From positions 1 through 49,183 of the forward strand of contig JABMQN010000109.1 in the NCBI GenBank assembly GCA_013203045.1: a stretch of DNA of 49,183 nt, in the 5' to 3' direction. Made by a program: the position numbers and the translations under genes. The notes beneath the pieces were generated by a model that saw only the letters and a list, made by a program, of their open reading frames with translations, did no database searches and was not told the origin of the DNA. The stretch is from Chloroflexota bacterium (GTDB lineage: Bacteria > Chloroflexota > Dehalococcoidia > SZUA-161 > SpSt-899). This document shows, piece after piece, positions 25,609-34,237 of this stretch; positions within the stretch are counted from its first letter, which is position 1, and the number at the start of each line of letters is the position of its first letter.

Positions 25609-26079
25609 TTAGTTTTCTCCCCTTCTTGCCATAAATATGTCGGAAGCTTTTCCGGGGGTCACCTGACCGAACGTGTCCTCATCAATGACCATCGCGGGGG
25701 CCAGCGCACAGGCGCCGATACAGGCAACCGTCTCCAGGGTATATTCCATGTCCTCGGTGCTTTCGTTTTCATCGATTCCAAGCTCCCGTTTCACCTGATC
25801 AAGAACCGCGCCACCACCGCGTACATGGCAGGCTGTACCACGGCAGACCCGAACAACATGTCGCCCCCTTGGGACAGTCCGGAATTGAGCATAAAAGGTG
25901 ATTACTCCATAGATTTCAGAAGCCGAGATTCTTAAGGTCCTTGAAATCTCGTCAATTGCTTCTCGTGGCAGGTAGCCAAGTTCTTCCTGTACCCGCTGAA
26001 GAACAGCTATTGTCACCCCTTTTTTATCTCTAAAAGGTTTCAGAATCTCTGCAAGAGGGCTCTCCATTGTCTCCTCCAA
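25609..26079 (-). CDS. nuoE: NuoE/HydC-like [2Fe-2S] subunit (third copy)
   Basis: 156 aa, with ligand motifs CRGTACHVRGG and CIGACALAP. The second motif lacks the double Cys seen in the other two NuoE copies (CLGCCALGP). Partner of the NuoF at 23796. The upstream region (26080-26255) is AT-rich; TCGGCGCATCCAATGCC on this strand (26184-26200) has GG/GC spacing like a sigma-54 site but poor flanking matches. Confidence 0.92.
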   Translation of the reverse strand: MEETMESPLAEILKPFRDKKGVTIAVLQRVQEELGYLPREAIDEISRTLRISASEIYGVITFYAQFRTVPRGRHVVRVCRGTACHVRGGGAVLDQVKRELGIDENESTEDMEYTLETVACIGACALAPAMVIDEDTFGQVTPGKASDIFMARRGEN

Positions 26080-26255
26080 TATTTACTAGGAACAAGGGAA
26101 ACTAAATAAATTCGCTGATCACTTTTCTTTCAATGCGAGTATTCGTTTCACATGACCCATCCCGTTCGACCGGAAAAGTTAGTGGCATTGGATGCGCCGA
26201 ACTTACTAATCCTAGCATATAGTAATTTAGAGGGGCAAGGTAACCTTGATAACAG

Positions 26256-26284
26256 TTGAAAAGTTCGCCCCAATATACTATACT
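26256..26284 (+). promoter_or_regulatory. Sigma-70 type promoter of the cNMP-binding gene
   Basis: TTGAAA (26256-26261), 17-bp spacer, TATACT (26279-26284). Predicted start near 26291, which supports the ATG at 26329 and excludes an in-frame TTG at 26284. Confidence 0.7.
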
Positions 26285-26328
26285 TGCTCCAACCATTTTT
26301 CGCTGGTATCAGCTTGTTATTCACTGCC

Positions 26329-26841
26329 ATGACTGAAAAGTTGGAACAAGAAATTATCGAGGTGCTGCAAAGATCCGAAGTTTTCGTCGGATTGCATGAT
26401 GATGATCTCAAAAGAATCGCTTCATTACCTTCAATCCACTTTGAAGTGTTCGAACCCAATGATGTCATTTCGACGGAAGGTGAACCGGCTAAAGACCTGT
26501 ATGTTCTAGTTGAGGGTCAAGTAGGCCTCAGATTGACAGTCGACCTCGTTATGGAAAGTAAGTCGAGAGAGATAAAAATTGATACCGTGAGTAAGGGCAG
26601 TGTTTTTGGATGGTCTGCATTAGTGGAGCCATACTCCTCAAGCAGAACCGCTGTCTGTACCAAAGATAGCAAAGTACTGGTAATTGACGGTAAAGAATTG
26701 ATACAACTAATGGATAGTGACGAACATATTGGCTACGAAGTAATGCGAAGTATAGCCTGCGTTATTGCCTCACGTCTTAGAACCCCTAACAACTACTTTT
26801 GGGCTGAGCTGCTAAAAGCCCGCAATGGTATTACTAACTAG
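26329..26841 (+). CDS. Cyclic-nucleotide-binding domain protein
   Basis: 170 aa. One cNMP-binding (CRP-type) beta-barrel: EVFEPNDVISTEGEPAKDLYVLVEGQVGL-like region at ~40-70, GSVFGWSALVEPYSSSRTA as phosphate-binding cassette, and a C-terminal helix. It stops where a CRP/FNR protein would begin its winged helix, so it has no DNA-binding domain. It may sense a nucleotide or serve as a regulatory subunit. It stands alone between the third NuoEF pair and operon 2. Confidence 0.82.
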   Translation: MTEKLEQEIIEVLQRSEVFVGLHDDDLKRIASLPSIHFEVFEPNDVISTEGEPAKDLYVLVEGQVGLRLTVDLVMESKSREIKIDTVSKGSVFGWSALVEPYSSSRTAVCTKDSKVLVIDGKELIQLMDSDEHIGYEVMRSIACVIASRLRTPNNYFWAELLKARNGITN

Positions 26842-27181
26842 ATATACTTCCTTCTTCTGCCCCAGTGACCCGATTCCTGAGCCCTCTGGTTTTCAAGCGA
26901 TTTTCCTATTTATAACGCTGCTCCGTAGCTTCCTTTTCGTATGGTGTTAACCTTGCCAAGTCGCCCTCGATGTTATACAATTTTAGTGTGCGTGCAGCAT
27001 GGCGACCTGGGATACATGGCATGAATCTTTCACAACTGGATAATTAGTGCAAATCGAGTATTTACTCATTAGTTCTTAAGTGATAAATCCTCACTATCCT
27101 TCGGGTTCAATTCATGATGCTAACGTTTTTAATACTGAAGGTCTGGGCAAAAACTGAAAGCGAATAAGGAGCTCTGAAGCT
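26842..27181. other. Intergenic region upstream of hdr/metVF operon
   Basis: 340 bp without a gene. It contains a sigma-54-type candidate, TGGTGTTAACCTTGCC (26942-26957), with correct GG-N10-GC spacing and a good TTGC element. That would start transcription near 26968 and leave a leader of about 210 nt. No terminator is evident after the cNMP-binding gene. Confidence 0.4.
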
Positions 27182-27673
27182 GTGGCAAAGAAAAAGAGCG
27201 AAACAACAGAAAAGAAAACTGTTAAAAAGAAACCTGCAAAAACACAAGCTGCGCAGGGGAGTTCCGGTGCAAGTAGCGGCCGGAACAAACCAAAAACCGG
27301 GGCAGTAATGGTAGTTGGGGGAGGAATCTCCGGTATGCAATCAGCGCTGGACCTGGCCAATTCCGGCTTTAAAGTCTACCTGGTGGAAGAAACACCTTCT
27401 ATTGGAGGAAGGATGGCACAGCTCGATAAGACCTTCCCTACCAATGATTGTGCCATGTGCATGATCTCTCCCAAACTGATTGAGGTGAGCAAGCATCGCA
27501 ATATCGAGATCATCACCAACGCGGATATTATCAAATCCGAAGGTGAACCGGGGAAATTCAAGGTCACTGTCAAGAAGCGCGCCAGGTTTATCGATTCTTC
27601 CCTGTGCACCGGTTGTGGCACTTGTTATACCAACTGTCCCGTTCAATATAAAGCCTACATAAAGAATGATTAA
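27182..27673 (+). CDS. Stand-alone HdrA N-terminal FAD module (copy 2)
   Basis: 163 aa from a GTG start with AAGGAG 10 nt upstream. A Lys-rich ~38-residue extension (MAKKKSETTEKK, VKKKPAKTQ) precedes VVGGGISGMQSALDLANSG, PTNDCAMCMISPKLIEV and a single ferredoxin motif CTGCGTCYTNCP. Without the extension it is the counterpart of 5924-6343. It opens the second NADH-HdrA operon, 20 nt before nuoE. Confidence 0.88.
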   Translation: MAKKKSETTEKKTVKKKPAKTQAAQGSSGASSGRNKPKTGAVMVVGGGISGMQSALDLANSGFKVYLVEETPSIGGRMAQLDKTFPTNDCAMCMISPKLIEVSKHRNIEIITNADIIKSEGEPGKFKVTVKKRARFIDSSLCTGCGTCYTNCPVQYKAYIKND

Positions 27674-27693
27674 GGCTGACGAGGGTGAGTGAG

Positions 27694-28152
27694 ATGGAAC
27701 ATGATCTAAGTAAAATCGACCAGATAATAGATAAATATAAAGGCGATGAGGGCATCCTGATTCAGGTCCTGCAGGATGTACAGACCGAATATAACTGGTT
27801 ACCCGAAGACGCCTTGGCTAAAGTATGCCAGAGGCTGGAAATTCCATTAAGCCAGGGATACAGTGTAGCCACTTTTTACAAGGCGTTCAGCCTGACGCCG
27901 CGAGGCCGACATCTAGTTAGCGTGTGCTTAGGCACTGCCTGTCATGTCCGTGGCGGACCGAAAATAATGGCTAAAGTGGAAAGCCAACTGGGCATCAATG
28001 ATGGTGAAACAACCGACGATCTCAAATACAGTCTGGAAAAGGTGAACTGCCTGGGTTGTTGCGCTCTGGGCCCGGTGATAGTTGTCGATGGAGAGGCCCA
28101 CGCCAAGGTGGCGGTATCAAAGGTCGGGGATTTGCTTGAGGCCTATCAGTAG
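27694..28152 (+). CDS. nuoE: NuoE/HoxE-like [2Fe-2S] subunit (copy 2)
   Basis: 152 aa, start MEHDLSKIDQ at 27694 (an in-frame GTG at 27685 is less likely, since copy 1 has the same length from its ATG). Ligand motifs CLGTACHVRGG and CLGCCALGP. Very similar to 5461-5919. Confidence 0.92.
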   Translation: MEHDLSKIDQIIDKYKGDEGILIQVLQDVQTEYNWLPEDALAKVCQRLEIPLSQGYSVATFYKAFSLTPRGRHLVSVCLGTACHVRGGPKIMAKVESQLGINDGETTDDLKYSLEKVNCLGCCALGPVIVVDGEAHAKVAVSKVGDLLEAYQ

Positions 28153-28172
28153 GGAGTCTGAGGAGAATAACA

Positions 28173-30089
28173 ATGGCACGATTTGGATCAGCTTCCGATT
28201 TGGAAGAAGCTAGAAAAGCGATACTGAAAAAAAGAGATTCCAGCAAGTCTCTTATATCAATATGCGCCGGGGCCGGCTGTCTTGCTCTGGGCGCCGATAA
28301 AGTTATTGCCGCATTCAAAGATGAAATCAAAAAAGAGGGGCTGGATTCCGAGGTGGCTATACGGGAAACCGGATGCCCCGGGTTTTGCGAGCGCGGCACG
28401 GTAGTTACCATTTATCCCGAAGAAACCTGCTATCTGCAGGTGCGGCCGGACGATGTTCCGGAAATAGTTACCCAAACCATTATCGGGAAACAGGTCATAG
28501 ATCGGTTGGTCTATACTGACCCTGCTACAGGCGAGAAGATAACCAAAGAATCGGAGATCCCGTTCTACAAGCATCAGATGCGACTTATCCTCAGTAGAAA
28601 CGCTCAGGTCGATCCCACCAACATAGAAGATTATCTGGCTATCGGCGGATATTCAGCACTGGCAAAGGCACTTTTTGAAATGGGGCCTGAACAGGTCATT
28701 GATACTATGAAAAAATCAGGGCTGCGCGGTCGAGGTGGGGCCGGGTTCCCGACAGGTGTGAAATGGGAGATGTGCCGTAAGGTCCCTTCTGATACTCGAT
28801 ATATGATCGTAAACGCGGACGAAGGAGACCCGGGAGCTTTCATGGATAGAGCCGTTCTTGAGGGGAATCCTAATTCAGTGCTCGAGGGTTTGATTATCGG
28901 GGCTTTTGCTACTGGTTCTCACGATGGCTATATTTACGTTCGAAACGAATATCCTCTGGCGGTAAGGAATATCGGTATTGCTATCCAGCAAGCTGAGGAA
29001 TACGGACTTCTCGGTGAAAATATCCTTGGTTCCGGGTTCGATTTCAAGGTGAAGATTGCCCGGGGTGCCGGAGCTTTTGTTTGTGGAGAGGAAACGGCAT
29101 TGATCGCGTCTCTGGAAGGAAAGTTGGGGCAGCCGAAGCAACGTCCGCCATTCCCTGCTGTGAGCGGTCTCTGGGGCAAATCCACCAATATCAACAATGT
29201 AGAAACATGGGCCAATGTGCCGCTAATCATCACCAATGGCGGTGAATGGTTCTCCGCAGTTGGGACCGACGGAAGTAAAGGGCGAAAGATATTCTCGCTT
29301 GTCGGAAAAGTTAACAATACCGGCCTTGTTGAAGTTCCGATGGGGATTTCCCTTCGCGATATTATTTTCAAAATCGGTGGAGGGATTCCAAACGGAAAGA
29401 AATTCAAAGCTGTGCAGACAGGCGGACCTTCCGGTGGTTGTATTCCTGAAGAATATCTCGATACCCCTGTGGACTATGACGAGCTGGCCAAACTCGGGTC
29501 AATCGTTGGTTCCGGTGGTATGATCGTCATGGATGAGGATACCTGTGTGGTCGATGTAGCCAAGTACTTCCTTAATTTCCTGGCTGATGAATCCTGCGGC
29601 AAGTGCACATCATGCCGAGAGGGAATCGACCAGATGCTGGCTGTTCTGACCGATATCACCGAGGGCAAGGGTGAAGAGGGCGACCTTGAATTGCTGGAAG
29701 CCCTGGCAGAAGGGACCCGAAATGCTTCAATGTGCGCTTTAGGGCAAACTGCTCCCAATCCGGTTTTAACCACTATGCGCTATTTCAGGGATGAGTATGA
29801 AGCTCATATTAGAGAAAAACATTGTCCGGCGGGGGTTTGCAAAGCGCTGTTTTCATATTATATTGATCCGGCAAAATGTCAGGCCTGTATGATCTGCCTC
29901 AGAAATTGTCCTTCGGATGCGATTATCGGCGAAAAGGGCCAGATTCATGTGATCGATCAGGAAAAGTGCACCAAGTGCGAAACCTGCTTTGACATGTGTC
30001 CTGATAAATTTGGCGCTGTGGTGAAGCTGTCGGGAGAAATTCCTTTGCCTCTTCCGGTTGAGGCCAGAGCTGTTGTTCGGCAAAAATAG
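28173..30089 (+). CDS. nuoF: NADH-binding NuoF/HoxF-like subunit (copy 2)
   Basis: 638 aa, the same length as copy 1. Thioredoxin-like [2Fe-2S] domain (CAGAGCLALG, TGCPGFCERG), GRGGAGFPTGVKW, NADEGDPGAFMDR, GAGAFVCGEETAL, ESCGKCTSCREG, and the C-terminal ferredoxin CQACMICLRNCP / CTKCETCFDMCP. Provides NADH oxidation for the operon that ends in metVF. Confidence 0.94.
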   Translation: MARFGSASDLEEARKAILKKRDSSKSLISICAGAGCLALGADKVIAAFKDEIKKEGLDSEVAIRETGCPGFCERGTVVTIYPEETCYLQVRPDDVPEIVTQTIIGKQVIDRLVYTDPATGEKITKESEIPFYKHQMRLILSRNAQVDPTNIEDYLAIGGYSALAKALFEMGPEQVIDTMKKSGLRGRGGAGFPTGVKWEMCRKVPSDTRYMIVNADEGDPGAFMDRAVLEGNPNSVLEGLIIGAFATGSHDGYIYVRNEYPLAVRNIGIAIQQAEEYGLLGENILGSGFDFKVKIARGAGAFVCGEETALIASLEGKLGQPKQRPPFPAVSGLWGKSTNINNVETWANVPLIITNGGEWFSAVGTDGSKGRKIFSLVGKVNNTGLVEVPMGISLRDIIFKIGGGIPNGKKFKAVQTGGPSGGCIPEEYLDTPVDYDELAKLGSIVGSGGMIVMDEDTCVVDVAKYFLNFLADESCGKCTSCREGIDQMLAVLTDITEGKGEEGDLELLEALAEGTRNASMCALGQTAPNPVLTTMRYFRDEYEAHIREKHCPAGVCKALFSYYIDPAKCQACMICLRNCPSDAIIGEKGQIHVIDQEKCTKCETCFDMCPDKFGAVVKLSGEIPLPLPVEARAVVRQK

Positions 30090-30106
30090 GCAAGTGAGGC
30101 AATTCT

Positions 30107-33100
30107 ATGAACACTGTTAATCTGGAAATTAATGGCAAGGCAGTCACGGCCACTGAGGACATGACGGTCCTCCAGGCCGCTCGTGACGCCGGCTTTACGA
30201 TTCCTACCCTGTGTTATCACGAAGCATTGACACCTTTCGGAGGTTGTCGTTTGTGCCAAGTGGAGATTACAAGTGGCGGGCGAACCCGACTGGCCACTTC
30301 TTGCACTTACAAAGTGGAAGAAGGGCTGATTGTAACCACCGATTCCGAACCAGTCATTCGAGCCCGCAAGATTGTGATGGAAATGCTGTTGGCCCGCTGT
30401 CCCAATGTGCCGCTCATACAAGACATGGCGCGTGATTTTGGCATTGAAAAACCGCGCCTCAAGAAGATAAAAGATGAGAATTGTATTCTTTGCGGCATGT
30501 GTGTGCGGATGTGCGCTGAACGAATGGGAGTGAGCGCCATCAGTTTTGTGGGCCGGGGAATCCATCGTAAAATAGATACTCCATTCCAGGTGCAGTCGAA
30601 TGTGTGCCGGACCTGCGGAGCCTGTGCTTCGGTCTGTCCTACCGGCGCCATCACCATCGAAGATATAACCAGCAACGTTCCGGTGCCAATTCCTTCCGAA
30701 TTCGATACAGTTCTTGGGACAAGGCACCCGATTTATGTTCCATTCCCGCAGGCAATCCCTAATGTGCCCACGATCGATAAAGATACATGCATTCATTTCC
30801 TCACCGACCAATGCGGTGTTTGCGAAAGCGTCTGTAAAGTCGGAGCCATTAACTATGAGCAGGAAGATGAGATTCTGGAACTGGAAGTGGGATCGATTAT
30901 CCTGGCGCCCGGATTTAAACCCTATGATCCTAATTACATAGAAGGTGACTATGGCTATAACCGCATGCCCAATGTGGTTACGAGCCTGGAGTTTGAGCGC
31001 GTCCTTTCCGCTTCCGGTCCGTACCAGGGCCAGGTAATGCGTCCCTCCGATGGCAGGCATCCCGAGAAGGTCGCCTGGATTCAGTGTGTGGGTTCAAGAA
31101 AGGCTGAAATCTGTAAAGATTACTGTTCGTCGGTGTGCTGCATGTATGCCACCAAACAGGCCATCATCGCTCGCGAGCACGACGCGAGAATCCATCCCAC
31201 CATTTTCAACATGGATATCCGGGCTTTCGGCAAGGGGTTTGAAAGATACTATGTATCCGCCCAGGAAAAGTTCGGCGTGAAATATATACAGGCCATGCCC
31301 AGTCCCATGGTAAGGGAACTGGGGAATGGCAATCTGTTGCTGGAATACATGAATGAAGATGGGCAGGGGAAGACGGCAGAGGAATTCGATATGATCGTCC
31401 TTTCCATCGGATTGGAACCTTCGGAACATACCAAAGAATTGGCTAAAACCTTCTCAATAGAGCTGGATGATTTTGGCTTTTGCAAAATACCCGAGCTTGA
31501 ACCCAATATTGCTTCGAGTCCCGGTATCTATGTTTCGGGAGCCTTCAGTGCTCCTATGGATATCCCCGAATCGGTGATGAACGCCAGCAGTGCTGCGTTT
31601 CTGGCTTCCAGGGATATCACGGAAGCCCGAGGTACATTGGTGACCGAGAGGGAATATCCTCCAGAAAGAGATGTGTCCGATGAAGAGCCCCGCGTTGGTG
31701 TCTTTGTCTGCCGTTGCGGATCGAATATCGCTCGCGTGGTTGACGTTCCCGGCGTGGCCGAATATGCCAAAACCTTACCCAATGTGGTTTATGCCGAAGA
31801 AAATATCTACACATGTTCCACCGATACCCAGATCAAGATGGCTAAAATCATCGAGGAACATGGCCTCAATCGGGTTGTTGTGGCTTCGTGCAGTCCGCGA
31901 ACTCACGAACCGCTTTTCCAGGATACCTGCCGGGAAGCGGGACTCAATAAGTACCTTTTTGAGATGGCCAATATCCGCGATCAGTGTTCATGGGTCCATG
32001 CCACCCACATGCCTGAGGCAACCGCGAAATCCAAGGACCTGGTGCGGATGTCGGTTTCACGAGTATGTATGCTGGAGCCATTGCATGAGTCGCCTTCCCC
32101 GATAACCAAGAATGGGTTGGTGATTGGCGGAGGAGCAGCGGGAATGAACTCGGCTCTAGGGCTTGCCGCGCAAGGGTTTGAGACAGTGCTGGTCGAGAGA
32201 GAAAGCGAACTTGGCGGCAATTTGCGTCACATCTATTATACCAATGAAAAAGAGTCCGATCCGCAGGTTTTACTCAAGTCGCTAATTGAACGGGTTCAAA
32301 ATGAGCCCAGGCTTACGGTTTACACCGGTGCTGAGGTTAAGGGGTTCTCCGGATATGTGGGCAACTATCACAGCACTATCCGCACTTCCATTGGCGAAGA
32401 TGTGCAGGTGGATCATGGCATCGTGATACTGGCCACCGGAGCAGTGGAGTATAAGCCTGAAGGGGAATATCTCTACGGTGAGTCTGAAAATGTTATGACC
32501 CAGCACGAACTGGAAGAGCGCATCGCCACGAACGGAATCGATGCCGGCGAGCTCAAATCAGTGGTCATGATTCAATGTGTCGGCTCGCGAGAACCGGAGC
32601 ACAACTATTGCAGCCGGGTATGCTGTACTGCTGCGATTAAAAACGCTATTAAATTGAAGGACGCCAACCCTGATGTAAACATCTATGTCCTTTACCGTGA
32701 TATGAGAACCTATGCGATGAAAGAACTGTATTATCAGGAAGCTCGTAAAAAGGGCGTTCTTTTCATCCGCTATGAACCGGAAAGGAAACCCGATGTCAGC
32801 CAAGCAGACGGGAAGCTGAAAGTGAAGATTTTCGATCCGGTGCTTGACGATGAAGTATCTATTCCGGCGGACAAGTTGATATTGAGCACAGCCATACGTC
32901 CGCAGCCAGACGCTGCGGAGTTTTCCAGCAAACTGAAACTGCCGCTGACCGCCGATGGCTTTTACATGGAAGCTCACATGAAGTTGCGTCCACTGGATTT
33001 CGTCAATGAAGGCATGTATCTGTGCGGGCTGGCTCATTCTCCCAAGTTCATTTCTGAGTCGCTGTCCCAGGCACAGGGCGCAGCTTCAAGGGCAGTCACT

Positions 33101-33358
33101 ATTCTTTCCCAACCGCATTTGATGTCCGGCGGAGTTGTCTCGGTGGTGAACCAAGGTGATTGTGTGGCCTGCCTGACCTGTGTGCGGGTATGCCCGTTCA
33201 ACGTGCCCAAGATCAACGAGGACGGGGTAGCAGAAATCGAGCCGGCAGCTTGCCAGGGCTGTGGAATCTGCGCCAGCGCTTGCCCGTGTAATGCTATCAG
33301 TGTACAACACTATAGAGATGAACAGATAATGGCAAAGAGTGCTGTGTTGTGTAGTTGA
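30107..33358 (+). CDS. HoxU/NuoG-type module fused to tandem HdrA (copy 2)
   Basis: 1083 aa. [2Fe-2S] Cys36, 47, 50, 66; CILCGMCVRMC and CRTCGACASVCP; HdrA1 C-half with WIQCVGSRKAEICKDYCSS (~325); HdrA2 N-domain GVFVCRCGSNIA at ~530; FAD motif GGGAAGMNSALGLAAQG at ~670; CVGSREPEHNYCSRVCC; C-terminal ferredoxins CVACLTCVRVCP (~1017) and CQGCGICASACP. Collinear with the copy at 260-3514. As there, the HdrA1 FAD half is a separate gene (27182). In this operon the product probably delivers electrons to MvhD-Sec and MetVF. Confidence 0.93.
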   Translation: MNTVNLEINGKAVTATEDMTVLQAARDAGFTIPTLCYHEALTPFGGCRLCQVEITSGGRTRLATSCTYKVEEGLIVTTDSEPVIRARKIVMEMLLARCPNVPLIQDMARDFGIEKPRLKKIKDENCILCGMCVRMCAERMGVSAISFVGRGIHRKIDTPFQVQSNVCRTCGACASVCPTGAITIEDITSNVPVPIPSEFDTVLGTRHPIYVPFPQAIPNVPTIDKDTCIHFLTDQCGVCESVCKVGAINYEQEDEILELEVGSIILAPGFKPYDPNYIEGDYGYNRMPNVVTSLEFERVLSASGPYQGQVMRPSDGRHPEKVAWIQCVGSRKAEICKDYCSSVCCMYATKQAIIAREHDARIHPTIFNMDIRAFGKGFERYYVSAQEKFGVKYIQAMPSPMVRELGNGNLLLEYMNEDGQGKTAEEFDMIVLSIGLEPSEHTKELAKTFSIELDDFGFCKIPELEPNIASSPGIYVSGAFSAPMDIPESVMNASSAAFLASRDITEARGTLVTEREYPPERDVSDEEPRVGVFVCRCGSNIARVVDVPGVAEYAKTLPNVVYAEENIYTCSTDTQIKMAKIIEEHGLNRVVVASCSPRTHEPLFQDTCREAGLNKYLFEMANIRDQCSWVHATHMPEATAKSKDLVRMSVSRVCMLEPLHESPSPITKNGLVIGGGAAGMNSALGLAAQGFETVLVERESELGGNLRHIYYTNEKESDPQVLLKSLIERVQNEPRLTVYTGAEVKGFSGYVGNYHSTIRTSIGEDVQVDHGIVILATGAVEYKPEGEYLYGESENVMTQHELEERIATNGIDAGELKSVVMIQCVGSREPEHNYCSRVCCTAAIKNAIKLKDANPDVNIYVLYRDMRTYAMKELYYQEARKKGVLFIRYEPERKPDVSQADGKLKVKIFDPVLDDEVSIPADKLILSTAIRPQPDAAEFSSKLKLPLTADGFYMEAHMKLRPLDFVNEGMYLCGLAHSPKFISESLSQAQGAASRAVTILSQPHLMSGGVVSVVNQGDCVACLTCVRVCPFNVPKINEDGVAEIEPAACQGCGICASACPCNAISVQHYRDEQIMAKSAVLCS

Positions 33359-33365
33359 TAGGGAT

Positions 33366-33777
33366 CAGGTGTCAGGGGTCAGGTGAGGTGAATGAGTTTA
33401 CAGAGTTATCAAGACTTGGAAGTATGGCAAAAAGCGATGGATTTGGTAATGGATTGCTACCAGTCAACGGAAGGGTTTCCAAAAAGTGAAACCTATGGCT
33501 TGTCTAGTCAATTGCAGCGGGCGGCGGTATCGGTTCCAGCTAATATTGCAGAAGGAAGATCACGCCAGCACAAAAAGGAATTTGTGCAGCACATCTCTAT
33601 TGCCTATGGTTCGCTTGCCGAGTTAGAAACATTAATTCGAATAGCTGAGCGCTTAGACTATCTCGATATGAATCGATCAGAAAATATATTGGACAAAACA
33701 GCAGAAATCGGTCGAATGCTCAATGGTTTGCGGAGATCATTGGGGAAGGATAACTGACCCCTGACCCCCGACACCTG
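33366..33777 (+). mobile_element. IVP cassette bounded by inverted repeats
   Basis: CAGGTGTCAGGGGTCAG (33366-33382) and CTGACCCCCGACACCTG (33761-33777) are inverted copies with one mismatch and flank a single four-helix-bundle gene. The paralogous operon 1 has only about 20 nt between the same two genes and none of this sequence, so it serves as an unoccupied reference site. No recombinase is inside; movement would need an enzyme in trans. Confidence 0.7.
33392..33757 (+). CDS. Four-helix-bundle protein, 23S rRNA IVP (S23) family
   Basis: 121 aa. Family hallmarks: YQDLEVWQKAMDLV, SETYGLSSQLQRAAVSVPAN, IAEGRSRQHKKEFVQ, AYGSLAELETLI. These proteins occur in rRNA intervening sequences and as scattered chromosomal genes, and resemble diversity-generating retroelement Avd proteins. 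Function is uncertain. It sits inside the hdr-met operon between the HdrA fusion and mvhD, flanked by inverted repeats, so it looks like a passenger. Confidence 0.88.
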   Translation: MSLQSYQDLEVWQKAMDLVMDCYQSTEGFPKSETYGLSSQLQRAAVSVPANIAEGRSRQHKKEFVQHISIAYGSLAELETLIRIAERLDYLDMNRSENILDKTAEIGRMLNGLRRSLGKDN

Positions 33778-33813
33778 AAAGCTATTTGGATCGAGTCAAC
33801 GAAGGAGAAACTT

Positions 33814-34236
33814 ATGACGGATACCTATGAACCGAAAGTCATAGCCTTCTGCTGTCACTATTGCACCTATTCGGCTGCCGACCTTGCGGGTTCCATGAGG
33901 TTGGAGTATGCTCCGAATATCAGGGTAGTGAAACTCATGTGTACCGGCAAGGTGGATGTTCCCCTTTTGCTCAGAGCATTTGAGGATGGAGCTGATGCCG
34001 CCTTTGTCGGCGGGTGAGAGGAAGGCGATTGTCATTTCCTGGAAGGAAATCTAAGAGCTAAAAAACGCGTTAAATACGCCCAGAAACTGTTGGAGGAAGT
34101 GGGAATAGAAGGGGATCGGTTGAAGATGTATAATATTGGCGCATCCGATGCACCGCTGTTCGCACAGGCTGCCAATGAAATGACCGAAAGGGCCCGGGAG
34201 CTTGGCCCTAATCCTTTGAAGAAGGGAAAAAAGTAA
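33814..34236 (+). CDS. mvhD: MvhD-family iron-sulfur subunit, selenoprotein (complete copy)
   Basis: 140 aa with Sec68 at TGA 34015-34017. Before it: AFCCHYCTYSAADLAG and LMCTGKVD; after it: EEGDCHFLEGN, RAKKRVKYAQKLLEEVGIE, ending NPLKKGKK before TAA 34234-34236. The signature GG-U-EEGDCHFLEGN matches the family's GC-x-PGDCHY-x2-GN. Gene callers will stop at the UGA and leave a 67-aa fragment. ATG with AAGGAG upstream. The next ATG (metV) follows 1 nt after the stop. Role: [2Fe-2S] relay from the NADH module to HdrA/MetVF, as MvhD does in acetogen MetFV-HdrABC-MvhD complexes. Confidence 0.93.
34034..34050 (+). promoter_or_regulatory. SECIS-like hairpin of mvhD copy 2
   Basis: 6-bp stem ATTTCC (34034-34039) / GGAAAT (34045-34050), loop TGGAA, 16 nt after the UGA. 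Identical in sequence to the element of copy 1 at 3-19. Confidence 0.78.
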
Positions 34237-34237
34237 C

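Noticed and set aside
33360-33785. Short TCAGGGGTCAGG-type tandem repeats as a CRISPR array
   Set aside because: Only two inverted blocks around one gene, without regular spacers or cas genes. No CRISPR array was seen anywhere in the window.
14166-34236. Archaeal (methanogen) origin suggested by Hdr, MvhD and FrhB-like parts
   Set aside because: Sigma-54, sigma-70 promoters, Tat, RsfS, NuoEF and MetVF context are bacterial, and such Hdr genes are widespread in anaerobic bacteria.
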